Source of the DNA: Phreatobacter cathodiphilus
GTDB taxonomy: Bacteria > Pseudomonadota > Alphaproteobacteria > Rhizobiales > Phreatobacteraceae
DNA: 64,000 nucleotides
Assembly (NCBI RefSeq): GCF_003008515.1
Contig: NZ_CP027668.1
Span: 2,720,001-2,784,000 of the forward strand
Reading direction: 5' to 3'
A program made the translations under genes and the position numbers. Within the stretch, counting starts at the first letter, position 1. Every line of letters begins with the position of its first letter. The notes beneath the pieces were generated by a model that was given only the letters and a program-made list of their open reading frames with translations, was not told the DNA's origin and did not search any database. Below are positions 16,589-24,238 of the stretch, piece after piece.

Positions 16589-18342
16589 CACGAACTGTTC
16601 CACTGGTCGAGCAGGGCGGTCAGGTAGTCCTGGGTGGATTCCGCCTCGGAGATGGCGGCCTGGTATTCGGCGTAGCGATTGGTCAGGTTGGTCCGGTACG
16701 TTTCCGCGGCCGAGCGGATCGTGTCGCTCTTCGACTGGAGGCTGTCGTTGGTGCTCTCCAGATTGTCGATGAGCGTCTGCAGCGTGCCGTCCGTCGTATC
16801 CGCCAGATCTTCGGTGGCGTTGTAGAGCAGCTCGGCGATGCCGGTGCTGAAGGAAATGTCGATCGACTGGTCGTCATCGCCGGTGAAGACGAAGGTGAAG
16901 CCTTCATAGGCCGTCCCCTCGGCGCCGATGATGCGCGTTCCCGAGACAGTAAAGAGGGAGGAATCGCCGTTGACGGAGGCGGAGACGATGGCGCCGTCGG
17001 CATCTGTGGCGATGTCGAGCGTGAAATCGGCGGGAGCGGAGGTGCCGCGGGCGAGCAGCATCACGTTGCTCGACGAGGCGTCCATCTGGAAGGAGAGCAA
17101 TGCCTCGACCTCGTCGAGATTGCTCAGCAGCGCCTCGTCCAGCGCGGTCTCGTCCAGCTCCAGATAGTTGTTCTCGTCGAAGGTCAGGCCGAGCAGCGAC
17201 ATGGCGGTGTCGTCGATGGTCTGGTTCAGCGCGTCGTAGACGGCAAGCGTCGCCGAGCGCAGCGTGCCGTCGCCGAACAGCACCGAATCCTCCGACGCCG
17301 TGCCGCTGCTGGTGAGCGTCTGCTGGGTGACGGCGTACTCGCGGAAGGCGTTGTAGGCATCGACCAGCGCCTGCACCGCCGACTTCACCTCGCTGACGTC
17401 GGCCCCCACCTCCACGGCGATGGACGTGCCCTCCGGCGTCGTCTGGTAGAGGCGGAAGGTCATGCCGTCGATGAGGTCGTCGACGTCGTTGGACGAACGG
17501 GTGACCTGGACGCCGTCGAGGACCAGGATCGCGTCCTGCCCCGCCTGCAACTCGTCGGTGAAGGCGCCCTCCTCGTCGACGACCCCGAGCGAGGCGAGGA
17601 CCCCGCCGGACCCGTCGGTGGCGGTGATGGTCTGCCCCGTCTCGACGCTGGACAGGACCAGCCGGTAGGCATCCGACGAGACCTTCAGGATAGTGGCGCT
17701 GACGCCGCTCTCGTCGCTGGTCGCGTTGATCGCCTCGGCGATCTCCGCCAGCGTCATGTCCTCGTCGATGGTGACCTCGACGCTCTCGCCGCCCTCGACG
17801 CCGAGGCTCATCGTGCCGGACAGGCCGAGATCCTCGCTGCTGCTGGACATGGACGATCCCGCCACCTTGTGGGCCTTGGCGAGCTGCAGGATCTGCAGGT
17901 CGTAGGTCCCTTCCTCGGTGCCGCTCTCGACCGAGACCGAGACCGAGGCGGAGGCGTCGACATCGCCGTTGGCGGTCAGATAGGCGGCGCGGTTGAGGAA
18001 GGCGTCGTCCTGCGAGTCGAGCACGCCGGAGGGCGCGCGCAGGGCCTGGGCGGCGGTGCTGATGTCGGTCAGCAGCGACTGCAGCGTCTGGTACGCCGCG
18101 ATCTTCGTCTCGTTGTCGGTGATCTTGACGTCGATCGTATCGGCGCGGGTGAGCTTGGCCTGCACCGCGGACTCGATGAGCGCATCCCAGTCGATGTCGT
18201 CTGTGTCGGTCGTGCTGCTGGTGCTGCTCGATGACGAGGTGCTGTCGGACGAGCTGGTGCTGCTCGATGTCGTCGTCGCGGTGGTCGAGCTCGAATAGGC
18301 CGAGGTGAGGAGGCTGGACGTCGAACTCGAAACGCTGGCCAT
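16588..18342 (-). CDS. fliD: Flagellar filament cap protein FliD (HAP2)
   Basis: 584 aa. FliD_N features are seen from about residue 48 (DIDWDALIESAVQAKLTRADTI, then GTEEGTYDLQILQLAKAHKV). The FliD_C region follows (TIDDTAMSLLGLTFDENNYLEL, and the end AAISEAESTQDYLTALLDQWN). FliD caps the filament and folds flagellin monomers into place. Unusually, residues 1-45 are almost entirely Ser/Thr with no clear secondary structure, longer than the short disordered start of typical FliD. It overlaps fliS by one base. Confidence 0.9.
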   Translation of the reverse strand: MASVSSSTSSLLTSAYSSSTTATTTSSSTSSSDSTSSSSSTSSTTDTDDIDWDALIESAVQAKLTRADTIDVKITDNETKIAAYQTLQSLLTDISTAAQALRAPSGVLDSQDDAFLNRAAYLTANGDVDASASVSVSVESGTEEGTYDLQILQLAKAHKVAGSSMSSSSEDLGLSGTMSLGVEGGESVEVTIDEDMTLAEIAEAINATSDESGVSATILKVSSDAYRLVLSSVETGQTITATDGSGGVLASLGVVDEEGAFTDELQAGQDAILVLDGVQVTRSSNDVDDLIDGMTFRLYQTTPEGTSIAVEVGADVSEVKSAVQALVDAYNAFREYAVTQQTLTSSGTASEDSVLFGDGTLRSATLAVYDALNQTIDDTAMSLLGLTFDENNYLELDETALDEALLSNLDEVEALLSFQMDASSSNVMLLARGTSAPADFTLDIATDADGAIVSASVNGDSSLFTVSGTRIIGAEGTAYEGFTFVFTGDDDQSIDISFSTGIAELLYNATEDLADTTDGTLQTLIDNLESTNDSLQSKSDTIRSAAETYRTNLTNRYAEYQAAISEAESTQDYLTALLDQWNSS

Positions 18343-18362
18343 GATGCCGCCTCCGCCGGAGT

Positions 18363-18389
18363 GGGAACCGGAGCTGCGCCCCGATTCCC
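18363..18389. other. Imperfect stem-loop between flagellin and fliD
   Basis: GGGAA and TTCCC arms with an inner G/C-rich stem lie in the 77-bp gap after the flagellin stop. There is no T-run. It could act as a partial terminator or an mRNA-stabilising 3' end that keeps flagellin transcript above fliD; that role is a guess. Confidence 0.3.
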
Positions 18390-18419
18390 GGTCTCGTCGT
18401 CAGTGAAAAGTGTCAGTGG

Positions 18420-19595
18420 TCACTGCAACAGCTTCAGGAGGTCCTGAGGCATCTGGCTGGCCTGCGAGGCGGCGGCGACGGCGGCCTGGGTCTTCACCTT
18501 CGCCGAGGCGAGCTTGGCGGATTCCGAGGCGACGTCGACGTCCTCGAGGGCCGAATTGGCGGCGCTGAGGTTCTCGATGCTGGTGGCGATCGATTCCGAG
18601 CGGAAGGAGAAACGCGACTCCGTCGCGCCGATGTCGGCGCGCGCCTTGGAGACGAGGTTGATCGCCTCGTCGAGCGCCTCGAGGGCGGCATTGGCACCGT
18701 CCTGGGTCGCCACCGACAGCGTGTCGCCCGCGTCGCGGCCGGTGCTGGAGGTGGTCGTGAAGCCGAGGTCGCTGGCAGTCAGCCCGGTGAAGTCGGTGAG
18801 TTCGATCTCGGCGGTCGAGCCCGTCGCGCTGTTCGACAGGGTCAGCGCACCGGTGGCGGCGTCGACCGACGCGGAGACCGTGCTGCTGCTGCCGAGGGCG
18901 GTGTTGATGGCGGTGGCGATGTCGTCGGCGGAATAGACGCCGTCGCCGTTCGTGCCGCCGTCATCTTCCAGAGTCACGGTGGTGCCGTTGATCTTGAAGG
19001 AGACGTCGCCAGCGCTGGCGTCGAAGCCGGTCGAGCCGCCCACGAGGTCGGCCGCCGCCTCGTCCGTCTCGGCGGTGATGCCGAGCGCCTTGGAGGTCAG
19101 TTCGGCGATGGACACGGTGATCGTGTCGGAGGCGTCCGAGCCGACCATGACGGTGACGCCGTCGGCGAAGGCGCTGGAACCGTCGAGGAGGCTCTGGCCG
19201 TTGTAGCGGGTGGATTCGGAAATGCCGTCGATTTCTTCCGTCAGCTGCGAGAACTCCGCGTCGATATAGGCGCGCTCGTTGTCGGTGACGGTGCCGGAGG
19301 CGGACTGCGAGGCCAGTGCCTTCATGCGCTGCAGGATGTCGGAGATGTTGGCGGCGCCGCCGTCGGCGGTCTGCAGCACCGAGATACCATGGGAGGCGTT
19401 GGTGGCGGCCTGGGTCAGCGTTGTCACGTCGGAGGTGATGCGCGTCGAGATGGCGAGGCCGGCGGCGTCGTCGGAGGCCTGGGAGATGCGCGAGCCGCTG
19501 GCGAGCTTCGACAGCGACGAGGTCTGGTCGGCGGAATTCACGTTCAGGTAACGCACGGCCGAATTGGCGGCGATGTTCGTCGAAATGACGGGCAT
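18420..19595 (-). CDS. fliC: Flagellin
   Basis: 391 aa. The N-terminal D0/D1 helix is typical (NSAVRYLNVNSADQTSSLSKL, ASDDAAGLAISTRI), as is the C-terminal D0/D1 (FSFRSESIATSIENLSAANS, ending QMPQDLLKLLQ). The variable centre contains a flagellin-IN-like unit (residues about 190-270, DVSFKINGTTVTLEDDG ... ATGALTLSNSATGS). It forms the filament. The ribosome-binding site GAGGAG is about 9 nt before the ATG. The gene stands alone 138 bp after the ECF sigma gene, and no sigma-28 or sigma-54 promoter could be recognised in that gap. Confidence 0.95.
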   Translation of the reverse strand: MPVISTNIAANSAVRYLNVNSADQTSSLSKLASGSRISQASDDAAGLAISTRITSDVTTLTQAATNASHGISVLQTADGGAANISDILQRMKALASQSASGTVTDNERAYIDAEFSQLTEEIDGISESTRYNGQSLLDGSSAFADGVTVMVGSDASDTITVSIAELTSKALGITAETDEAAADLVGGSTGFDASAGDVSFKINGTTVTLEDDGGTNGDGVYSADDIATAINTALGSSSTVSASVDAATGALTLSNSATGSTAEIELTDFTGLTASDLGFTTTSSTGRDAGDTLSVATQDGANAALEALDEAINLVSKARADIGATESRFSFRSESIATSIENLSAANSALEDVDVASESAKLASAKVKTQAAVAAASQASQMPQDLLKLLQ

Positions 19596-19733
19596 GAGGT
19601 CGTACTCCTCGCAAGGCTTACACGACGCCTCACGTCATCGAGGCGCTGCAACGCGGCCGTCCGCGTCTGAAGCTTCAACGGATGGCCCGCGCCAATTCAG
19701 GCGCACGATTTACGCTCGACCACAGGTTTATGG

Positions 19734-20363
19734 TTAATCGTCGGTAAACGACTGGCGGATATCGCGTTCCGCCCTGTTCAACAACTTGCGCAGCGCCTGG
19801 CGGCCGCGCTTGAGCAGGGACTCCACCGCGGAGACCGTCGTCTCCATCACCTCGGCGATCTCGGCGTTCCCGAGGTCGTCGAAATAGGACAGGATGATCG
19901 CCACACGCTGCTGGTCCGGGAGGCGGTCCATGGCCTTCTGGAGGAGGTCGCTGACCTCGTGGCGGTGGAGCGAGGTGAGCGCGTCGGGCTGGCCGTCGGC
20001 AACCTCGGGCGCGGCCTCCATCTCCTCCATCCGCGGCTGGCGCCGGATGTCGAGGCAGCGGTTGGTCACCACCCGGTAGAGCCAGGTGGAGAAGCGGGCC
20101 CGGCCCTCCTCCCACGATCCGCGGCTGTTCCAGATCTTCAGCAGGGTCTCCTGCACCACGTCCTCGGCATCGGCGCCGTTCTGCAGGATGCGCAGCGCCA
20201 GCGCATAGGCGCGGTCGATGTGACGCTCCACCAGGGCGCGGAACGCCGCCTCCTCGCCGCAGCCGATGCGGCGCAGGAGCAGGTCGTCGGCATCGGGCGG
20301 ACGCACGAAAGCCGGCATCGCCTGGATGCCGGCCTTTCTCTCTCCGCTGTCACCGTCCGTCAT
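19734..20363 (-). CDS. ECF-type RNA polymerase sigma factor
   Basis: 209 aa from ATG 20363; an upstream in-frame ATG at 20414 would add 17 residues with no family match. Region 2 is ALALRILQNGADAEDVVQETLLKIW and WLYRVVTNRCLDIRRQ. Region 4 is LPDQQRVAIILSYFDDLGNAEIAEVMETTVSAVESLLKRGRQAL. No region 3 is present, as expected for extracytoplasmic-function sigma factors. These direct RNA polymerase to stress or envelope regulons and are usually held by an anti-sigma factor. None is adjacent here; the 110-aa gene at 15677-16009 is the nearest candidate. Its position directly before flagellin is unusual. Confidence 0.9.
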   Translation of the reverse strand: MTDGDSGERKAGIQAMPAFVRPPDADDLLLRRIGCGEEAAFRALVERHIDRAYALALRILQNGADAEDVVQETLLKIWNSRGSWEEGRARFSTWLYRVVTNRCLDIRRQPRMEEMEAAPEVADGQPDALTSLHRHEVSDLLQKAMDRLPDQQRVAIILSYFDDLGNAEIAEVMETTVSAVESLLKRGRQALRKLLNRAERDIRQSFTDD

Positions 20364-20562
20364 GACCGGTGCCCCGATGGTCATCAGATCCACAGATGCC
20401 GCCCCAAGAGACACGACGATTCTCCCACCCTGGCCAACGGCGACGCCCGGATCGTGGGTGTCACCTGATACTCAAACGGGCGAGGGCGCGAAACCAGGCG
20501 CGGAATTTTCGCCAAAAGCTATTTTTTTTCAGATAGTTAGATGGGTATTTTCTGCCTAGCGG

Positions 20563-20579
20563 CCGGCAATTTCTGCCGG
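20563..20579 (-). terminator. Stem-loop downstream of the LysR gene
   Basis: A perfect 6-bp stem (CCGGCA and TGCCGG) with a 5-nt loop lies about 40 bp after the nhaR-like stop, before the sigma factor gene on the same strand. No T-run follows, so a factor-independent role is uncertain. Confidence 0.4.
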
Positions 20580-20618
20580 GTCCTTGCGCCGCCTGCGGCA
20601 TGCGATTCGCTGCGATGC

Positions 20619-21512
20619 TCAGCCGGCCTCCTCGGCGCGGGCCGCCTCGCTGATCGCCAGCACGGCGGGGTGGCTGAGCTTGCGCTCCACCGAAATGGCG
20701 TAATACCGCGTCCAGATGCCCTCGGCCCGGCCAATCATGGTCGCTCCGAACTGCTCCTCGATCTCCTCGGCGAGGATCGCCGGCGCCGGGAAGATGCCCG
20801 TGCCGGCCTTGCCGAAGGCCTTCATCAGGGCGCTGTCGTCGAACTCGCCGACGATCCGCGGCTCGATCTGGTGGTCGCTGAACCAGCGCGTCAGCCCCAT
20901 CTGGATGGTGGAACTGTCGCCGGGGATCAGCATCGGCGCGCCGTGCAGGGAGCGCGGGAAACCCGGCTGGTAGCGCGCGGCGAGATCGGCGGTGGCGAAG
21001 AAGGCGAGCGCCGTGCGGCCGAGGGAATGGCTGTGGCCCTTGACGCCAAGCGCATGGGGCAGCGGCCGGTCGGCGATGACCAGATCGACCTTGTGGGTGG
21101 CGATCTCGGCGAAGAGGCGGTCGAGCTTGTCCTCGCGACAGATGAGGCGTACCCGCGCGCCGCCCGCCAGCGCCGGTGCCAGCAGCCGGTAGGCGATGGA
21201 TTTCGGCACGACGTCAGCCACCCCCACCCGGAACAGGATGTCCTTGCTGTCCGCCTGGTTGCGCAGGTTCGCCTCCAGCTCCCGACCGATCTGGAAGATC
21301 TCGTCGGCATAGGACAGCGTCAGGTCCCCGGCCGGCGTCAGCTCGAGACCGCGCCCCACCCGGCGGAACAGCTTGGCGCCCAGTTGCTCCTCCAGCGTGC
21401 CGATCTGCGCGCTGATGGTCTGCGGCGCGAGGCGGAGCTGGGCGGCCGCACGGGCGATGCTCCCGGCCTTCGCCACCCGCCAGAAATAGTGGAGCTGCTT
21501 GTAGTTGAGCAT
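20619..21512 (-). CDS. nhaR: LysR-family regulator, NhaR type
   Basis: 297 aa from ATG 21512. The start MLNYKQLHYFWRVAKAGSIA and the helix-turn-helix LRLAPQTISAQIGTLEEQLG are those of NhaR rather than generic LysR proteins. The C-terminal effector domain follows (VGVADVVPKSIAYRLL, PGDSSTIQMGLTRWF). NhaR in enteric bacteria activates nhaA in response to sodium; no Na+/H+ antiporter gene is in this window. The gene is divergent from a universal stress protein across 148 bp with repeated AT-rich sites, so that gene is the likely target. Upstream in-frame codons to 21671 do not match the family. Confidence 0.85.
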   Translation of the reverse strand: MLNYKQLHYFWRVAKAGSIARAAAQLRLAPQTISAQIGTLEEQLGAKLFRRVGRGLELTPAGDLTLSYADEIFQIGRELEANLRNQADSKDILFRVGVADVVPKSIAYRLLAPALAGGARVRLICREDKLDRLFAEIATHKVDLVIADRPLPHALGVKGHSHSLGRTALAFFATADLAARYQPGFPRSLHGAPMLIPGDSSTIQMGLTRWFSDHQIEPRIVGEFDDSALMKAFGKAGTGIFPAPAILAEEIEEQFGATMIGRAEGIWTRYYAISVERKLSHPAVLAISEAARAEEAG

Positions 21513-21535
21513 GAGGCTCGCCCTCGACACGCAGA

Positions 21536-21579
21536 TTTTTTCGATGAAAACGACGCAAACAATCTGCTTTTTTCGATGA
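21536..21579. promoter_or_regulatory. Two direct repeats TTTTTTCGATGA in the divergent promoter region
   Basis: The identical 12-mer TTTTTTCGATGA occurs at 21536-21547 and 21568-21579, exactly 32 bp apart (about three helical turns). The first copy extends into the inverted repeat TTTTC-GAT-GAAAA. They lie between nhaR (start 21512) and the usp gene (start 21661), in a sequence far richer in AT than the surroundings. This is what a cooperative LysR-type tetramer site could look like. Confidence 0.5.
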
Positions 21580-21660
21580 TCGTTCAAGTCCATATTCCCC
21601 CCGCTTCCGGCAGGGCCCGTCATCGGGTCGCTGGCGCCGGGAGAGAGCGAGGACTGCGCA

Positions 21661-22503
21661 ATGGGTTTCAAGGACCTGCTGTTCGCCCTGAACAGCTATC
21701 CCGAGCCGACACCGGCTTCGGCCATCGACCAGGCGACGGGCTTCGCCGCCGCGCTCGGAGCGTCGGCCACGGCGCTCGCCGTCCATGTCGAACTGCCCCA
21801 TGTCGGCAACGTTCTGGCCAACAGCCTCCTCGACCTGCCCGGCATGGTGGCGGCGGAGCGGGGGAAGAGCGAGGCGGACGCCCGGGCGACCATCGCGGCG
21901 TTCGAGGAGGCGGCGCGACGGGCCGGCGTCACCGCCCGTCACGTCACCGATTCCGGCCAGCGCTCGCAGCTCGGCGCACTGGTGTCGGAGCACGCCCGGA
22001 CGCACGACCTCACGATGATCGCCATCGGCGAGGAAACCGGGCAGCAGCAGATCGCCGAGAGCGTCATCTTCGGCTCGGGCCGCCCGGCCCTCGTCTTCCC
22101 GGAAGCGCGGGCGCGGGACGCCACCCCCTTCGCCGCCGTCGGCATCGCCTGGGACTTCAGCCGCCCGGCGGCACGCGCCGTCGCCGACGCCCTGCCGATC
22201 CTCGCCTCCGCCGGCACGGTCCGCATCGTCACCGTGACGGATGAGAAGGCCATCGCCGCCCGCCGGCCGCCGGCGGACCTGGCACGCCACCTTGCCTGCC
22301 ACGGCATCGAGGCTGTGATCGACGCGGAGCCCGCCGCCGGCCGTCCCATCGGCCAGGTGCTCGGCGACTACGCCGCCACCCACGGCCTCGGGCTCCTCGT
22401 CATGGGCGCCTACGGCCATTCGCGCATGCGCGACTTCATCCTCGGCGGCGCGACGCGGACCATCGTGTCGCGACCGCCCCTGCCCGTCCTCCTCTCCCAC
22501 TGA
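21661..22503 (+). CDS. Universal stress protein (UspA family), tandem type
   Basis: 280 aa, about twice a single Usp domain. The C-terminal half ends in the nucleotide-binding signature GAYGHSRMRDFILGGATRTIV (G-x2-G-x9-G pattern). The N-terminal half (DLLFALNSYPEPTPASAIDQ ... MIAIGEETG) is a diverged Usp fold lacking an obvious ATP loop. Cytoplasmic stress-survival proteins of this group often bind ATP. It is divergently transcribed from the nhaR-like gene and followed by a strong stem-loop and a TerC gene. Confidence 0.85.
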   Translation: MGFKDLLFALNSYPEPTPASAIDQATGFAAALGASATALAVHVELPHVGNVLANSLLDLPGMVAAERGKSEADARATIAAFEEAARRAGVTARHVTDSGQRSQLGALVSEHARTHDLTMIAIGEETGQQQIAESVIFGSGRPALVFPEARARDATPFAAVGIAWDFSRPAARAVADALPILASAGTVRIVTVTDEKAIAARRPPADLARHLACHGIEAVIDAEPAAGRPIGQVLGDYAATHGLGLLVMGAYGHSRMRDFILGGATRTIVSRPPLPVLLSH

Positions 22504-22520
22504 GGCGAGGCGCGGGCGAT

Positions 22521-22559
22521 CCGGCCCTCCGGGCGCGTCGGCGCCCCGGACCGGGCCGG
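22521..22559 (+). terminator. Strong GC-rich stem-loop after usp
   Basis: CCGGCCC (22521-22527) and TCCGGG (22528-22533) pair with CCCGGA (22545-22550) and GGGCCGG (22553-22559), with a 2-nt bulge and an 11-nt loop. It starts 18 bp after the usp stop. There is no U-run; it may still end or stabilise the usp mRNA. Confidence 0.5.
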
Positions 22560-22639
22560 GCAAAGCATCGGCAGACATCGACGACGGCCCGGACGCCCCG
22601 CGCGGCGCCACGGGCTGCCCTCACGCAAAGGTTTCCCTC

Positions 22640-23680
22640 ATGGAACTGCTCGTCTCATTCCTGACCGGCGACTTTCTCGGCAAGCCCGCCTGGCTCTGGC
22701 TGATCTTCCTCGCCCTCGTCGGCGCCCTTCTCGTCTTCGACCTCGGCGTGCTGCACAAGGAGGACAAGGAGCTCGGCGTCACCGAGAGCCTCGTCCTCTC
22801 GGCCTTCTACATCGCCATCGCGGTGGTCTTCGGCATCTGGATCTGGTGGTCCATGGGCCCGACCTCGGGCATCGAGTATTTCACCGGCTATGCGCTGGAA
22901 AAGGCGCTGTCGATCGACAACGTCTTCGTCATCTCCATCATCTTCGGCTATTTCGCCATTCCCGCGAAATACCAGTACCGCGCCCTGCTCTGGGGCATCC
23001 TGGCGGTCCTCGTGCTGCGCGGCATCATGATCGCGCTCGGCGCGGCGCTCGTGCAGCAGTACGAGTGGGTGCTCTACATCTTCGGTGCCTTCCTCATCGC
23101 CACCGGCATCAAGATGCTGCTGATGGGCGAGAGCGAGCAGGACGTGTCCGCCAACCCCGTCGTGCGCTTCCTGTCGAAGCGCATGCGCATGACCCCCGAG
23201 CTGCACGGCGCCAACTTCTTCGTCACCAAGCCGGATCCCGAGACCGGCAAGATGGCGCGCTACGCGACGCCGCTGTTCCTGGCCCTGGTGGTCATCAACA
23301 TCGCCGACCTCGTCTTCGCCGTGGACTCGGTGCCGGCCATCTTCGCCATCACCACCGACACCTATATCGTCTTCACCGCCAACATCATGGCGATCCTCGG
23401 CCTCAGGGCGCTCTATTTCGCCCTCGCCGCCATGGTGCACCGCTTCGAGTACCTGAAATACGCCCTCGCCATCGTGCTCGTCTTCATCGGCGCCAAGATC
23501 TTCTGGAACCAGATCGTCGGCAAGCTCGACCCCGCGATCTCGCTGGGCGTGACGCTCTCGCTCATCGCCGGCGGCGTGGTCTTCTCCCTCTGGAAGACCC
23601 GCGGCCACGGGCCCTCGGCGCCGCACGGGGCGGTCCAGGGTCAGGCGCCGGCCGCCCCGCCGAAGTCGGCCGCCTCGTAA
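22640..23680 (+). CDS. TerC/Alx family integral membrane protein
   Basis: 346 aa with about nine transmembrane segments. Conserved acidic family motifs are FDLGVLHKEDKE near the N-terminus, ALEKALSIDNVFVISII, and INIADLVFAVDSVPAIFAIT. TerC/Alx proteins are linked to tellurite resistance and to manganese export in the LysE/CaCA-like superfamily; the paired Asp motifs are the likely metal path. The ATG at 22640 is preceded by AAAGG. No recognisable manganese riboswitch is seen in the 136-bp leader. The last 40 bp overlap the convergent YciI-like gene. Confidence 0.88.
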   Translation: MELLVSFLTGDFLGKPAWLWLIFLALVGALLVFDLGVLHKEDKELGVTESLVLSAFYIAIAVVFGIWIWWSMGPTSGIEYFTGYALEKALSIDNVFVISIIFGYFAIPAKYQYRALLWGILAVLVLRGIMIALGAALVQQYEWVLYIFGAFLIATGIKMLLMGESEQDVSANPVVRFLSKRMRMTPELHGANFFVTKPDPETGKMARYATPLFLALVVINIADLVFAVDSVPAIFAITTDTYIVFTANIMAILGLRALYFALAAMVHRFEYLKYALAIVLVFIGAKIFWNQIVGKLDPAISLGVTLSLIAGGVVFSLWKTRGHGPSAPHGAVQGQAPAAPPKSAAS

Positions 23681-24024
23681 AGGGGTCGGATTTCGATCAC
23701 GCTCGGTCCCGGCATCGGATTGGGGCAACGCTTCACCCAGGCGACGGCCTCGTCCATGTCGCGGACCGACCACAGCCAGAAGCCGGCGACGAGTTCGCCG
23801 GCCGGGGCGAAGGGCCCCTCCGTCACCGTGCGCTCCGGCCCGTCGAAGGCCACCCGCAGCCCTTCCGACGAGGGCTTGAGGCCGTCGCCCGCGACCAGCA
23901 CGCCCGCCTCCTGAAGGTCGTCGTTGAAGCGGCCCATGGCCGCCATCATCTCCAGCGTCCACGGCGAGGGGGTAAAACCCCTCTCGCTGTCCTCGGTCGC
24001 CTTCACCAGCACCATCACGCGCAT
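23641..24024 (-). CDS. YciI/DGPF-domain protein
   Basis: 127 aa with the DGPF-type pattern: MRVMVLVKATEDSE, then FDGPERTVTEGPFAPAGELVAGFWLWSVRDMDEAVAWVKRCP. Such YCII-related proteins are dimeric ferredoxin-like folds often encoded beside ECF sigma factors of the SigJ type, but none is next to it here. Function is unknown. It overlaps the 3' end of terC on the opposite strand by 40 bp, so the two transcripts are antisense at their ends. Confidence 0.78.
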   Translation of the reverse strand: MRVMVLVKATEDSERGFTPSPWTLEMMAAMGRFNDDLQEAGVLVAGDGLKPSSEGLRVAFDGPERTVTEGPFAPAGELVAGFWLWSVRDMDEAVAWVKRCPNPMPGPSVIEIRPLYEAADFGGAAGA

Positions 24025-24238
24025 ATCCGTCTCCTCTCTCGCCGGGCCCTCCCATCCTGCAACGCGGCGGACGCCAGAATGGCATCACGCGCCGTGGTTG
24101 AGCGCGCGGGAACCCAACACCCCGGCCGGATGTTGATGCTGCCGACGTCCCGTTTCAGCAGCCGTTCATGCCGGTAGCGGAATGGTGTATCCCCGCGCGG
24201 CGGCCGCGTTCCTGTCTGCCGCCATCTTGGAGACCTCC

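Noticed and set aside
19596..19733. Sigma-28 or sigma-54 promoter before flagellin
   Set aside because: The best sigma-54-like match (TGGCGCG...) lacks the -12 GC, and no TAAA-N15-GCCGATAA pattern is present.
22504..22639. A manganese-sensing (yybP-ykoY) riboswitch before the TerC gene
   Set aside because: The leader has a strong GC stem-loop but none of the conserved loop sequences of that riboswitch, and the stem lies next to the usp stop.
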